DNA from: Halicephalobus mephisto
Taxonomy: Eukaryota > Nematoda > Chromadorea > Rhabditida > Panagrolaimidae
Assembly (NCBI GenBank): GCA_009193035.1
Contig: SWDT01000006.1
Span: 124,001-188,000 of the forward strand
Direction: 5' to 3'
Length of the DNA: 64,000 bases
The position numbers were made by a program, and so were the translations under genes. This document shows positions 10,701 to 21,525 of the stretch, piece by piece. The stretch's first letter is position 1, and each line of letters opens with the position of its first letter. Below the pieces are notes generated by a model. That model was not told the DNA's origin. It saw only the letters and a list, made by a program, of their open reading frames with translations, and did not search any database.

Positions 10701-10877
10701 GTCGTACAGCAAGCTCTTCATGTCCTGCATCAAAATAAATGTGAATTTTTGTTCCGTGTACTTGTTTATACTTTCTTATCAAGAAGCACTGAGCTCGATC
10801 CGATGTTTTATGATGCCCAAAATACCGTACTCACTATCTGTAGTCAATTGTTGACGGAATCGAAGACCTTTAAGTGA
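10701..10877 (+). CDS. Orphan coding-like exon (no start seen)
   Basis: After an acceptor-like CGAAG (10696-10700), a frame reads 58 residues to TGA at 10875-10877. It begins VVQQALHVLHQNKCEFLF and ends LTICSQLLTESKTFK. It has amphipathic, helical protein-like composition. No ATG lies in this frame, and no upstream exon with matching phase was found, so it may be the last exon of an unresolved gene or a gene fragment. The product is not recognised. Confidence 0.28.
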   Translation, partial: VVQQALHVLHQNKCEFLFRVLVYTFLSRSTELDPMFYDAQNTVLTICSQLLTESKTFK

Positions 10878-12390
10878 TTCCTTCCGTAATCTGAAAAGTT
10901 GAACTTTGATGTTCTTCATTTAAACTTACATTGCTTCATCGTCAGCACACTGATAATATAGAAGCACTGTGGAGTTTGGGGAACTTACTTAAGATGGAGA
11001 ACAGACCTTGGAGGGAAATTATACGAAGAAGTTGTTCATTATTTTCTGCACAATTTTTCAAACATTTCTATTTAAAAAACATCACCTGCTGTTTTGAATT
11101 GGCTTAAATAGAAGATCTTTGTAGTTCAAAAGAGTAACGACTTTCCCAGTGGTTTTATCCAGTAACATCTCAAGGACATCACAGAGATGAAAAAGAAGCC
11201 CTCAGGATCACTTCTGATGCTCGAACTCAAGCGGAAGATTCTTGAATTCCTCGTGGTCTTCCCAGTAACATTAAAGACATCTTTCTCACTTCCAGAGTGA
11301 AGAAGGATGGAACGACGGTCCAGTGAGAGGGAGAGAGTTCCACGGCCACAAACTGATCACCGAGACAAGCCTCATTTGAAGTGATTTATGTTTATTCAAT
11401 TGAGAGAGTTCAGAATAAAAATAAAAGTTCCCATCGCGGATTTGGAACAGACAGATTTCAGATGAAGCGCCTTCAGGCCGTATGTCTCGACCCAGAATGA
11501 CCTCGTTCACGAGTTCCTTTCGTGTTCAAGTGGATTCTACACTTCCAATCTTGATACTGGCCGCAACATTTGTCTTTCATCAAAAACTGGCCCATTTGCC
11601 CAGTTGATGAATGACTCGAGGACATAATTCGTCTTTGATCCTTCTCCCCCAGGCAATCGTCAGGTGTCAAGTTTTTCAATCTGGCTAAACTTGTCCGATC
11701 TCATTTGTTTTTCGTATTTTTAGTCAAAACACAAATTTTTGTCGTTTGATTATTTTAAAAATTCCAAGTCGGTAATTGACGGATAACTAAATGTGTGATG
11801 GAACAGCCCCCCGCAGAGACCCTTTATGTCTTAGTAACTCGTTAAGTAGTCAAAAAAAACGTTAAGCTCCAGTAATAGCCGCTAGACAATTGATGACATT
11901 TTTTCCGTCTGTGAAAATTATAAAATTATTATTTCCTAAATTCTCATCAAAGTCCTGCGTCCAGAAATCTCCTCAAAGATAATCATAAATTCGTTTTTGC
12001 TTCGTTTTTAATTCAAATTTTTAATTTTCACATAAAATGATAAGATTAATTTTTCATAAAGTAGTTTGAATCTTTTTTCCGCAAGATTTGAGGAAAAATG
12101 AATTCGAAGAATAGTTTCTTCGTGTATTTTTGGCAATTTAAATTTTTCATTATTTTTGTTTTTTTAAATTTATATAACCAGCTTCAAAAAAGTCCGCGTT
12201 TTGATAATTTTTATTATTTTTTATTTTTTGTTTTTTAAGTCATTAATATGTGAATTTAGTTTTTGAATTCTGTTCCTGACAGTTTTGTTCAATTTTCAGA
12301 AACAGAATTCTCAATTAACTTAATTTTATAAAGTACAACCACAACGATTTGTTTTTCGCAGGTTGGACGTTAATTGTAATCTTCCTAAAT
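10878..12390. other. AT-rich intergenic region
   Basis: Open frames of 60-75 codons on the minus strand (11286-11679) overlap each other in different frames and have no splice or domain support. 11900-12350 is very AT-rich. No gene was seen. Confidence 0.35.
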
Positions 12391-12515
12391 GTATTACCCT
12401 AATTTTACGCATATAAGCGCGCTCGCGTATAAGCATGGCGGGTCTCGGTGTCCGACCCTCGGCCAACTTTTTCACATATAAGCCCGCGTTTATATGTGTA
12501 AAATTAGGGTAATAC
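12391..12515. mobile_element. MITE-A: 125-bp foldback element
   Basis: The ends are near-perfect inverted repeats. The left arm starts GTATTACCCTAATTTTAC and the right arm is its complement, continuing with 2 mismatches in about 31 bp. TA dinucleotides sit at 12392-12393 and 12513-12514, compatible with a TA target duplication as in Tc1/mariner/pogo-type MITEs. The interior is GC-rich for the area and repeats TATAAGC/TATAAGCCCGC motifs. There is no coding capacity. Confidence 0.75.
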
Positions 12516-13488
12516 TTCCTGTTGGGACTTGCGGAGGCGGCATGCAGGTGGCACTCCCTGATTAGGTGGTTTCAGCACGACCACCGTAGCCCTACAAGGT
12601 TCATCTTGTTGTGTTAATTTCTGTTGTGTATGGAAGATTGTGACTTGTATGTTGTAACAAAGACCCAAGTACCCTTCTTTCTACTCTCCCTACCACAAGT
12701 CACGACACTTCCATATATAAACGTCAATCCTCAAAAATAGGAAATTTCGTACTTTATGTATCCAAATCCAGAAAGTTCTAGATTTATTTAAGTAGAATAT
12801 ACTTCTAAAAAGTCAATTGCGAAAACACAAGATTGCGAAATCAGCATCGCGTGGAATCAAAATCACCGCAAGAGCTACTATTGTTTCTGAAAATCCTCCT
12901 CAAGGAAATTTCGTAAACAAGTTCATATATGATTTCTTAATAATAGTCTTGTTGCTAAAAAACGAAAGTGGAAAATTAATTTCTGCAGATTACAACTCGT
13001 TCATATCGTTCCGGAATTAGCCGCTCTAAGGATTATTGACTCACTGAGGGAAATTAATTTCGAAGATATTAAATCTGGGAGTGTTATCACTCTTCTGCAG
13101 AACATCTTTAATAATTCATTCATAAAAGTTCTTTCCCCTGAGGCAAACCATTTATGAATTGCCATTGTTGGATCCTGACTTTTCGGTTCCGCAATTTGGT
13201 GGATTCGGAGAACTCCCCCTCATTCGGGAATATTTTGTTTTTGACATTTTTCTCTAAAAGCCCTGGAACGTGGAAAGTTGAAACTGTCAGAAGTGTGTGA
13301 AAATTAGGAATAATAATTCACGAGTTCATTTTCCGCTTCGATTTTTTGCTTACTTTGGGATTGTTGTTGTCATATGGGAAACAGCCCCTGGGGAATTGCA
13401 CTTTTGTGGTGTTTCTTGGATAATTATTTCCGGATTTCTGATGACATTATATTTTAACAAAAGCTATATTCTGATCAAAAGAATAAAG
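12516..13488. other. Intergenic region
   Basis: AT-rich, with short open frames (12817-13020, 13297-13530) that show no protein-like or spliced structure. Nothing else was recognised. Confidence 0.35.
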
Positions 13489-13698
13489 TTGTTCAACTTT
13501 GGTCTCGACACGCAGAAGATTTATTTTTAAATATTGTTTTTAATGAATTCTGGATTTTTTTGGATTCTTTTTATATTTAGTATAGACAGAAAAATGCAAA
13601 GCCCGTTGCAAAAAAGTTTCGACATGAATAAGTTGAAGCTGACTGTCCTGTCGGATTCGGGTGAAGTCATTCCGCGTGTCGGGACCAAGGCTCAACAA
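13489..13698. mobile_element. MITE-B copy 1 (210 bp)
   Basis: Terminal inverted repeats begin TTGTTCAACTTTGGTCTCGA on the left. The right end, reverse-complemented, reads TTGTTGAGCCTTGGTCCCGA, both continuing CACGC. The interior closely matches the element at 19282-19495, with a shared TTTATTTTTAAATAT segment and a shared GAATTCTRRAT segment. It is non-coding. Confidence 0.75.
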
Positions 13699-14178
13699 TC
13701 AGTGTTCTTTTTACCACTATTAGGGACCAAAGTTCGATGTCGAAATTCGGATTTTCCACATTAAGACAACTCGGGGATCAGTTTCATTTTAAAAATGCAG
13801 ATGTTATGTTTTATTAATTTAGGTAAAGTAACTTTCCGAAATGGAAAAAGCCACTAGTTGTGTCTTAACACGAAAAGCCCAAATTCCGATTTTAAATTTC
13901 TACCGTTAAAGCTGACAAAACAGACAGGTGTGATATTTGAATAAATAACGTTGTTAATTTTCCGGAATTGAATTACACTCATGGGTCTTGTGCTCAAATT
14001 CAATTTACCAGTAGAGAAGAATATTTCCCGTTTGAAGTTACAAAGCTCTTGAAATTTTCCCAGTTTAGTCGTTTTCAAGTTCTGTTTGTCGGGACGAGGG
14101 TTGTTTCCTCACGAGTTTCATCTCTGAACACCCGTCAATTTCGGAATTTCATTAATCTCAATTTAGATACTGTCATCC
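13699..14178. other. Intergenic region before the four-TM gene
   Basis: Contains one TTAACACGAAAAGCCCAAAT motif near 13863, related to the foldback array at 44430-45010. No exon was recognised. The right end is presumably the promoter of the next gene. Confidence 0.35.
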
Positions 14179-14891
14179 ATGGACTTTGATCCGGATCACG
14201 CAAAATGGCAGTGTTGCTGGTAATTTTCACTTTCCGAAGTAATCCCCAGAATCCGATTTCAGTTGTCATCTGGCTTCGGGTCTGAAGATCCTGGCCATGA
14301 CGGAGATCGTCATCTGCTCGGTGTTCCTGATGCTCGGGGGAGTGGATCTCTATTACTCCTTCAAATCCGGCTCTTCCGAATCCCAGGAATTCATTTTCGA
14401 ATCCGGAGTGATATTCACGACTCTGTTCATGATAGTGGCCTCGAGTCTCCTGATCATCGGGATCTCGAAAGTGAAGGAGAAGCTCATGTATCCGACACTC
14501 GCTGCGAGACTCGTCTTGATTATTTTCGTCACGGTGTTCGGGGTGAAGCAGGTGGTCGTGGAGCCGGACGAGGACGCCAAGAGACCGACTGTTCCTCCGA
14601 AGAAATTCGCAGATAGAAGATTCCACCAAGAAGAGCCCCCAATGGTACTCAGACTGGTCTTCTTAATGTTCTTGATGATATTCGTCTGCATCGGGGTCTT
14701 CTACACCATCTACCTCGTCGTTAGATGCATCAGATACATCCAGGCCTACTCGAGACTCGAACAAAGAAGAGCTTCCCTAATCTTTGCCAGTCAAATCGGT
14801 AAGTGTCTATCTTGCAAAAAATTAATCCAGTTCTCTTCCAGATCCCGAGCTCCTGAATGGACGGAGATCCTCGAAAGCCAGTAATATCTAA
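14179..14891 (+). CDS. Four-transmembrane protein with N-terminal Cys cluster
   Basis: Three exons (14179-14219, 14263-14798, 14842-14891) encode 208 aa. The N-terminus MDFDPDHAKWQCCCCHLASG has four consecutive Cys, a likely palmitoylation site, spanning the first intron. Four hydrophobic segments follow: about 20-45, 55-80, 90-110 and 145-175. The loop before the last is polar and contains PPKKFADRRFHQEEPP. The tail is short and basic (NGRRSSKASNI). Topology and the Cys-HLASG start resemble nematode LAPTM/MARVEL-like membrane proteins, but no specific family is certain. AATAAA at 14933-14938. The stop lies only 99 nt from the stop of the convergent phospholipase-like gene. Confidence 0.8.
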
Positions 14892-14990
14892 CTAAAATCC
14901 ATCAATTATTTGCTCAAATCCCCCAGTGCCTGAATAAAACTCTTTATAAACACCTCGGAATGTATGTGTAAAGGCACAGTAAGCCTAAAA

Positions 14991-16844
14991 CTAATGGCCA
15001 ACATTGAGAAAACTCTGTTCTTCCTCCTCGTCGTTGTAACCCAACAGGGTTTTGTCGTGGAAGGCCCTTTCTTCATCAGGTCTACGGTAAGGGTACTCTG
15101 GTTCCTTGTAGCTCCGGTCTTCACCGTCCTCGTCTTCACTGGAGGGGGTGATGCTGCCTTTCTTCGAGGTCGTCGTGAGTCCTCTGGGCTTCTTGTGGTC
15201 CTTGTAGACGCCGTCCTCCACGATCGGCTCCATGTCGAATCTCCCGTGTTTCTGATGCTTCGACATCCAGTAGAAGACGATGCATCCTGAAGTGGCCGTG
15301 CAGAAAGCCAACCCGACGACAATCATGGCCAGTCTGTAGAGGGTTAGTTTGTCCCTCCTCGGCTTTTCCCCCTTCTTCATGCTCTGGACCTCCTCTTCAG
15401 TGGCATCGACATGTCTCAGAATCGGGCAGTATTTGAAGTTCTCTGGATTCCGGAAATAGGGACACCCGACGGAAGGACAAAAGTACTTGTCTCTCGAGAG
15501 GATAGCGTCGCTCAAGTTGTACTTCGGCCCTGAGACCAGTCGATTCCAGAGCCACTTGGCGGCGTAGTTGTGGCCTCTTCTGTTCAGCAACGTAGTGTTC
15601 CTTACGAACAGACTCTTGGGGTACCTCGAGGTCACTGTTAAAAAGGGCAGCACAAGGACTCCGAAGGTCCTTCTCTTGACTTCCAAAGTGTGTTCCTGCA
15701 CCTCAGCCAAGCCATCCTCCCACGCTTTCAGCAGCTGGTCTACGTAATGGTCGGATTTGGTCTTCAGACAAGGACACTTATCCCCCAGTAAGTTCTTGTT
15801 TTGCTCGCTCGCCAAAGTGACATAGAGAGGACCGACAACGACGATGAAAGCCTTGTGGATTCCTCTATTCAAAATGTCCATGGCTTCGTTGATCTTGTCC
15901 ACATTAGGAACTCCACAATAAGCACACATCTGCAGCGGAAAAACATCATTTCGAAATGAACACTTGACTCACCTCCTCTGTTCCGGTAGTCACAATGACC
16001 ATAGTCCACTTTCCCCTGACGTTCCTGACGGTGAAGCCGTCGAGTCTTCTAACAAGTTCCGCAGCCTGCTCTGGGAGGTCAGATGAATTGGATCTTCCTT
16101 TAGCCACGTTCAGCTGGTAGTAGGGCAACTCGTTTCTTGATCCCATCCCGTGAGAGATCCCGATCAGTGGACGTTCTGTGAATTCCCGCAAGATGTTCGG
16201 AACGGTAACGAGTCCGTCGATGGAAGCATCGCCCCCAATGGAGAACGAAGCCCCGCGGAATTCGATCATCGTGGGGGACCAGAGTCCTTCTCCAGTGGCA
16301 ATGTTGTCTCCCATGGCAGCAATGACTTCCACGTCTTCTGGATTCAACGTAGCAATGTTTCCTCCAGTGACAAAGTCTGTTTTGGTTTTCGGACAAGAGA
16401 AAGTCTTCCTAGATTATGAACCAATCAATATTCATATATGAACTGTCAACCAACTTGCTTGTAAATGCTTTCGAAATGATGCTAACTGAGTCGTCTTCAG
16501 GTCTTCCTTGATCCTCGTCAGCCCCGAGTGGACGAGTCTCCAGTTCATCAATCGCCTGGGTCTCCCCCAGGGGTCGGGGGAGCAGTCCTCGATTGAGTTC
16601 ATTGTCCTCTTCGTGGGAATTGAAGTCGTCCTTTTCTTCACTTTCTTCATCGCTTTCTGTTATCGAAGCGGGGGTTTCTACACATCCATCACTTTGAATT
16701 TTATTAATTTTCGTATAAAAACTCACCGAAAAATAACTGGACTTGTTTCCCTTCCCCGATAGGTTGAATCTTGCCTTGAACATTGAGCTTTGGTCTTTGA
16801 TCGTATAACCCGGCTGTTAAAATAAAAATAAGAATAAATTTCAT
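14991..16844 (-). CDS. Phospholipase-B-like (GDSL) membrane protein, probable pseudoenzyme
   Basis: Four exons (16727-16844, 16455-16656, 15973-16408, 14991-15929) encode 564 aa: signal peptide (MKFILIFILTAG), an acidic insert (about 40-105), a PLB1/GDSL lipase domain (about 108-400), one TM segment (about 450-472) and an acidic cytoplasmic tail, so type I topology. The family signatures FSCPK, LNPEDVEVIAAMGD, SIGGD, VPNILREF, DLPEQAAELV and RRGH are clear. However, the catalytic Ser is Asn (GDN, 140-142), the GGND oxyanion block reads TGTE (248-251), and the DxxH pair before RRGH reads NTTL (363-366). Known PLB1 enzymes are membrane-bound phospholipases. This copy should lack hydrolase activity and may act as a binding or scaffold protein. 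Confidence 0.85.
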
Positions 16845-17856
16845 AATTTCAGAGGTATAATATAAATTTAATTTTTGTCAGTATTTTCTGAAGAAACCAA
16901 ACATTTCCAATTGATAACAGTTGAACAACAAAAAGAGGAAAGACTGTCTTGCGCCGGGGAATACTGGTCTCTCACTGGCTCAAGAAAGGAGAGATCGATC
17001 GCTGCCTAGGAACAGTTGGGAAAAAGCAGCTTACTTTTGGGCAATTCATAGGGTGAATGAACATACAAAGGACAGGAAAACCCAGCTTCGGGGAAATGAA
17101 TAATATTTGGATTTGGTAACCCGTTGTTTACAAAATGTGGAGATGTTTTGTCGAAATTGACTGGCAGATGATCAACGAAATTTATAAAGAAATAAACAGG
17201 GGATTTTCTTTCGTTATCTTAGTGGCTTGTATCTTCCGATCAGATCAGCAAAATTAATTTACAACGTATCTCGAGAAAAAGTCACATTTTTAAAATTCTC
17301 AAATTCGACTAATATTAGATGGATTTTGATAATTCTGTTTTTGTTCAACTTAGCTAACCTTTTTATTTTATTTAATATTAAAAAATAGTGAATTAGAAGT
17401 AATGTCCAGTGAAAAATCCAGAATCAGAAGATTTGCCCCAATCTCGAAGTCGTTTTGAGCCTTTGGCGTTCTGTTCCAGAGCTGATCAAATTTATTTTTA
17501 AAGTTTCATCCCATGTTTTGGAAACACGAATGTTTAATCTGCCGGAGTTGTTTGATGACAAACAAACCAACAAAGTTATCTAATTCAAGTGGAAAATAAT
17601 AAAATTAATTCAGCATCGATGAAGTTATCAAAATCTGAACCGACGACTCTTCCGGGCACTCTGTACCTCTGGTGTCTAAACACACTCGAACATTTTCCCA
17701 TCCGAGAATAGCTGCAATAACCGGAGTTATTCAATCCAATCAATGACTTGCGTCAGCGACTCATTCATCGACTCGCGCAGTTTGAGTTTCGACTTAGTTT
17801 CTGCTATTCGGGTCAATTACTAATCGGCTTCCTCGTCGCTCCAACCTCGGAAACCC
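16845..17856. other. Intergenic region between divergent genes
   Basis: Presumably the shared upstream region of the minus phospholipase-like gene and the plus small membrane-protein gene. Short open frames (for example 16921-17103) show no domain or splice support. No repeats were noted. Confidence 0.35.
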
Positions 17857-18216
17857 ATGTCGAAGCAGAAACCCCCACCTTGCTTCGTCGTATCATCGTC
17901 GCTCTTCAAATTAAATCGGGTATTCCACAGGTAAATATGATTAAGTTTAATTCCAGCATGATCTTGTCGCGGAAGTCTTTTAAAATCGAATTTCAGATTC
18001 AGTTCGGTCATGTGTGGGTGGACAGATGCGGATGACGAAATCGAGGAGGAGATAACCCTCAAGGGAGCGGAACTGGTGCTATTCACCATTATCTACAGTA
18101 TCGCGGTCGTTTCCCTCGTTATCGCCTTCGAGATCATCATGCCCGTGATTCTGAAACCGGATTCTTATCCGTTCTACAATCACAAGCCCGATTGGAGTTT
18201 CTCACTGGATTCATGA
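17857..18216 (+). CDS. Small single-pass membrane protein
   Basis: Two exons (17857-17930, 17997-18216) join in phase to give 97 aa starting MSKQKPPPCF. Translation from the second ATG at 18010 would give only 68 aa (MCGWTDADDEIEEEITLKG). It has an acidic stretch, one strong TM helix (LVLFTIIYSIAVVSLVIAFEI) and a short tail with PFYNHKPDWSF. It is not recognised; the length fits small organellar or ER membrane proteins. The 3' end lies 29 nt from the convergent GST stop. Confidence 0.6.
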
Positions 18217-18244
18217 AATTTTTCCAACAAACTTTATAAAAGTT

Positions 18245-18905
18245 TTAAATCAATGAATACTTTCGGTTTTTGACGTAATCCTTAATTAACGGATGATTGT
18301 GGACTTTGATTTCGTAATCTGAAATCTTCGGGAACTCCTCTCGAAGCTTGGGGACAATGTTGAAGACGTTCAACATGTTTTCGGAGAGGTAGAAGTCGGC
18401 CCAGGTGACCCCACTCGGAGCAATGAAGCCGGATTCGCTTTTGTCCAGAAGGGAAGCGATGTAGTTGAAGGCTTTTTCGACTGCCGGATGGAAATCGGAA
18501 TGATAGACAGAGTCCTTGTCTCCTTCCATGATTCCTCTCACGATCCACATGTAAGGTCGGGAATCCTCCATTGTCCATCTGTAAAAGTCGGCCGTGGCGT
18601 CGACGAAGGCCTTCTCGAATTCATCCCGGCCAGAAAATCCGAACCGATTTGCCAGGAACCGGTTGATGGCAAAGGATTCTGGAATGACGTGTCCATCGAC
18701 CTCGAGCCAAGGGGCCACTCCTGTCGGGGATTCTGAAAGGAATTATTTTTCTATTTTCAACAAAAAATCAACTTTTCTGAATTTCGGACCAGTCATCCCG
18801 GGTCCAACGATAATCTTCAAATTCAACGCCAGCGGCAGTGAAGAGCAATCTGGCAGTTTCGCCGAGAGCACGAGCATCAAAATAACACAACTTGTAATTG
18901 GGCAT
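18245..18905 (-). CDS. Sigma-class glutathione S-transferase
   Basis: Two exons (18773-18905, 18245-18732) encode 206 aa, the usual length for nematode sigma-class GSTs. The N-terminal thioredoxin-like domain starts MPNYKLCYFDARALGETARL and has the catalytic Tyr8. The conserved VAPWLEVDGHVIPES contains the cis-Pro loop, followed by AINRFLANRFG. The glutathione-contacting QS pair of the family is ES here. The C-terminal helical domain has the conserved WADFYLSENML and ends near HNHPLIKDYVKNRKYS. The enzyme conjugates glutathione to electrophiles or acts as a prostaglandin-D-synthase-like isomerase. It lies 181 nt downstream of the GPCR on the same strand. Confidence 0.92.
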
Positions 18906-19086
18906 GATTCCCGGTTAATTAAAAGAACCAAGATGGTCGTTATCACCGAAGACGACCAAGCTTACGACCTCCAATCTGGCCGAATTTCTCCACTGTTTTC
19001 TTTCCCCGTTAATGTTTGATCTCTCTATCATTCCCCGACCACCTATTTCATTCTCATTAAAACAGTCACTATTTATGAATCAAAGT

Positions 19087-20580
19087 CTAAACTTCAGTAG
19101 CAGTATGTCTTATCACAGAGGTCTGAGTGGGTAGTGTCCGACTGACGAACTCTGGGGCCCATCTGAGACTCTTCAAAATCACATCTCTGAATTCAGGATT
19201 CAGGAAGGCGTACAGAATCGGGTTCGTCACACAGCTAGTCATCGCCATGCTGTAATTGTTTTTTTGATTAAAGAAATAAAAAGTTGTTCAAATTTGGTCT
19301 CGATACGCAAGGGATTTATTTTTAAATATAGTTTTTGATGAATTCTAAATCTTTTTTTGGATTTTTTTTTATCTCTAGTGAAGAGAGAAAAATGGAAGGT
19401 TCATGATGGAAAAACTTCGAAAACAAGTTAAAGATGACTTTTTCATTAGGTTTGGACGAAATCGCCCTGCGTATTGGGACCAAGACTCAACAACTGAATC
19501 CATTTTTAATCACTTGAAATAGAAAATTACCAATGACTGAAGAGATTGACGAGGTAACTGATGTCTGTGCCATCGGCGAGAGTCATGAGCTCGTATTCAC
19601 TGTCGAATTCTGTGATGAGACTGACGATGTTGTGAGGGAGGGAGGTCAGGCCGAAGAGGACCACCATGCTGACCAGGATAACCGTGACTCGTCTTTTCTG
19701 TCTGGCCACTCTCTTCTTCTGCTCGAATAAATGCCCCAGCTAGGATTACGGTAATTAATTGTTTAACTTAATTCAGTGATGAATTATTACCTGTTCCTTG
19801 TGATGGGAATTATCCCCTCCAGCAGTGGCTGCGAGAAGATAGAGCATGTTGGCTTGTTGAGCGATGGAGGTCAGTCTAGTGTGGGCCCTCTTCCGTAAAA
19901 AGGCGAAAACGGCTCTGTAGCACGCCGCCATGATGGAAAACGGGATGAACGCCTGAACCAGCAAGACGACGAAGGTGTAGATCCTCTTGGAGTTGTCGTT
20001 GGGCCACTTTTCCGAACAGAACTCCCCGCAAATGTCTGAATTTATTTAATAAAAAACGAATCAGAATTAACTGCTCACTTTGTCTTTCGTATTTGACGAT
20101 CTTCATGTGGGCGATGTACGGTAATGTGAGTATAATGGACACTATCCAGAGGACCCAGGTGATTCTGACGGCCTGTCTTCTCGTCAGGGACCTCCCTGGG
20201 GCGATGACGAGACAGAAGTACCTGTCCACGGCTATGGCACAGAGCGAGAAGCTGCCGATGAAGATCCCCACGGCCTGAATCCCCCCGACGAGTCGGCAGA
20301 GAACAGACCCGAAGAACCACTGCTTGTAAATGTGGGTCACTGGCGTCAAGGGAATCGACAGCAAACACAGGATTATGTCCGAGACTGCCAGATTAATGAT
20401 GAAGATGTTCTGGACAGTCTGCAGACTCCCGTGTCTGTAGGTGATGAATATGACGGCCAGATTCCCAACGAGACCAAAGAGGAAAATCCCGGAGTAGAAA
20501 AAGGCAAAAATCGAGACAGTGATCACATGGGAACTAGGGTCCTGGTACAGGACGTTGTACGGGGTGCAATTCGGCTGCAT
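19087..20580 (-). CDS. Rhodopsin-class neuropeptide-type GPCR
   Basis: Four exons (20079-20580, 19791-20035, 19531-19739, 19087-19249) encode 372 aa. An N-glycosylation site (NCT) lies at residues 4-6. Seven TM segments are visible, with GN in TM1, NLAVSD in TM2, a conserved extracellular Cys (VLCRL), DRYF at the TM3 end, the polar third loop (EQKKRVARQKRRVTV), and NPILY (NPxxY) in TM7. TM6 lacks the usual CWxP Cys-Trp (LFGLTSLP). Similarity is to the NPY/FMRFamide-type receptors (npr) of nematodes, but the ligand cannot be assigned. Intron 3 (19250-19530) is large because it contains MITE-B copy 2. Confidence 0.9.
19282..19495. mobile_element. MITE-B copy 2 (214 bp) inside a GPCR intron
   Basis: Left terminus AGTTGTTCAAATTTGGTCTC; right terminus (reverse complement) AGTTGTTGAGTCTTGGTCCC; both continue with an (A/G)ATACGCA-type stretch. 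The interior is highly similar to 13489-13698. It lies fully inside intron 3 of the GPCR. Removing it leaves about 67 nt, a normal intron length here. Confidence 0.8.
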
Positions 20581-21525
20581 TTCAGGGAATAATATTCAAG
20601 AACGACGGCTCCAGGAGGACAGCTCATTGGCAGTGCCACTCATCCCGAAAAGGGACTCGTTCGGGTTGAGCTGTTTTCTGATTGATCTCCATTCCTGTCG
20701 AGTGCAGATGGGGGTTCATTAACCATGCAGAGAAGGTATCATGCTTACATATTCCTCTACTGTCTCCAGAGCTGACTTTTTAAGTTTCCCAGTCATCAGG
20801 ATAAAAAAGTCCAAATTCACAATCATTCTAGTTCTGTAAATATTGAATTAATTTTGACAATTCTTTTTTATTAAATAAAATAACTGCTATTTTGTTTATC
20901 AATGGAAGATTTTAGAAAATTGAACATTAATGATTTCGAAATATGGAGCGGAACTCCGCAAAGTGCGTCTAATCAGTTCTGGAACAGAACGCCAGAAGTC
21001 AAAACTACGTAAAATAAGGAAATTTTACGTTAAATTTTTCTTTGAAAATTAACGCAGATTTATTGTTTTTTGATGTCACATAAAATGACAGATTTATCTG
21101 AACTTGACGGAAAAGGAATTACTCAAATTCGTTAAGTGCTCATTAAATTAGAGCAAGTTCAAATTTGGACTTTCTTGTGACATCATACATTTACGAAAAA
21201 ACCTTTTTCATGCAAAATTTATTTGTTTTAAATTTTTTTACTTTAATTCACCTAATAAAATTTTAGATCACACTTTATGGTATGTGACAGTTATGTCTTT
21301 TTTCCTAAAAATAAATCTTCCGTCGTCTGTCAACAGTTTTTTCCGGATTTTTTTTTTCAAAAAATATTCGATCAGCGAATACAACCCCAAGGTCAGAAGG
21401 TTCGATCGAGAATCTTCGGGAAATTGGGACAACGGTTTGCCGACTGACCCAATTTCCGATCAACCTATCTGGAGTCTTTTTTTCTCGTTCTTTTTTGAAA
21501 TTGGTTGTGATTCAAAATTATTTGG
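20581..21525. other. Divergent promoter region of GPCR and collagen
   Basis: AT-rich, with no supported exon. Short T/A tracts and a few imperfect repeats only. Confidence 0.35.

Noticed and set aside
14353..14691. Antisense and alternate-frame ORFs opposite real genes (also at 7443-7985, 21673-22545, 32585-33025)
   Set aside because: They shadow GC-rich coding exons on the other strand and have no independent features.
16921..17103. 60-codon plus ORF
   Set aside because: Short, in an intergenic region, no acceptor/ATG context or similarity.
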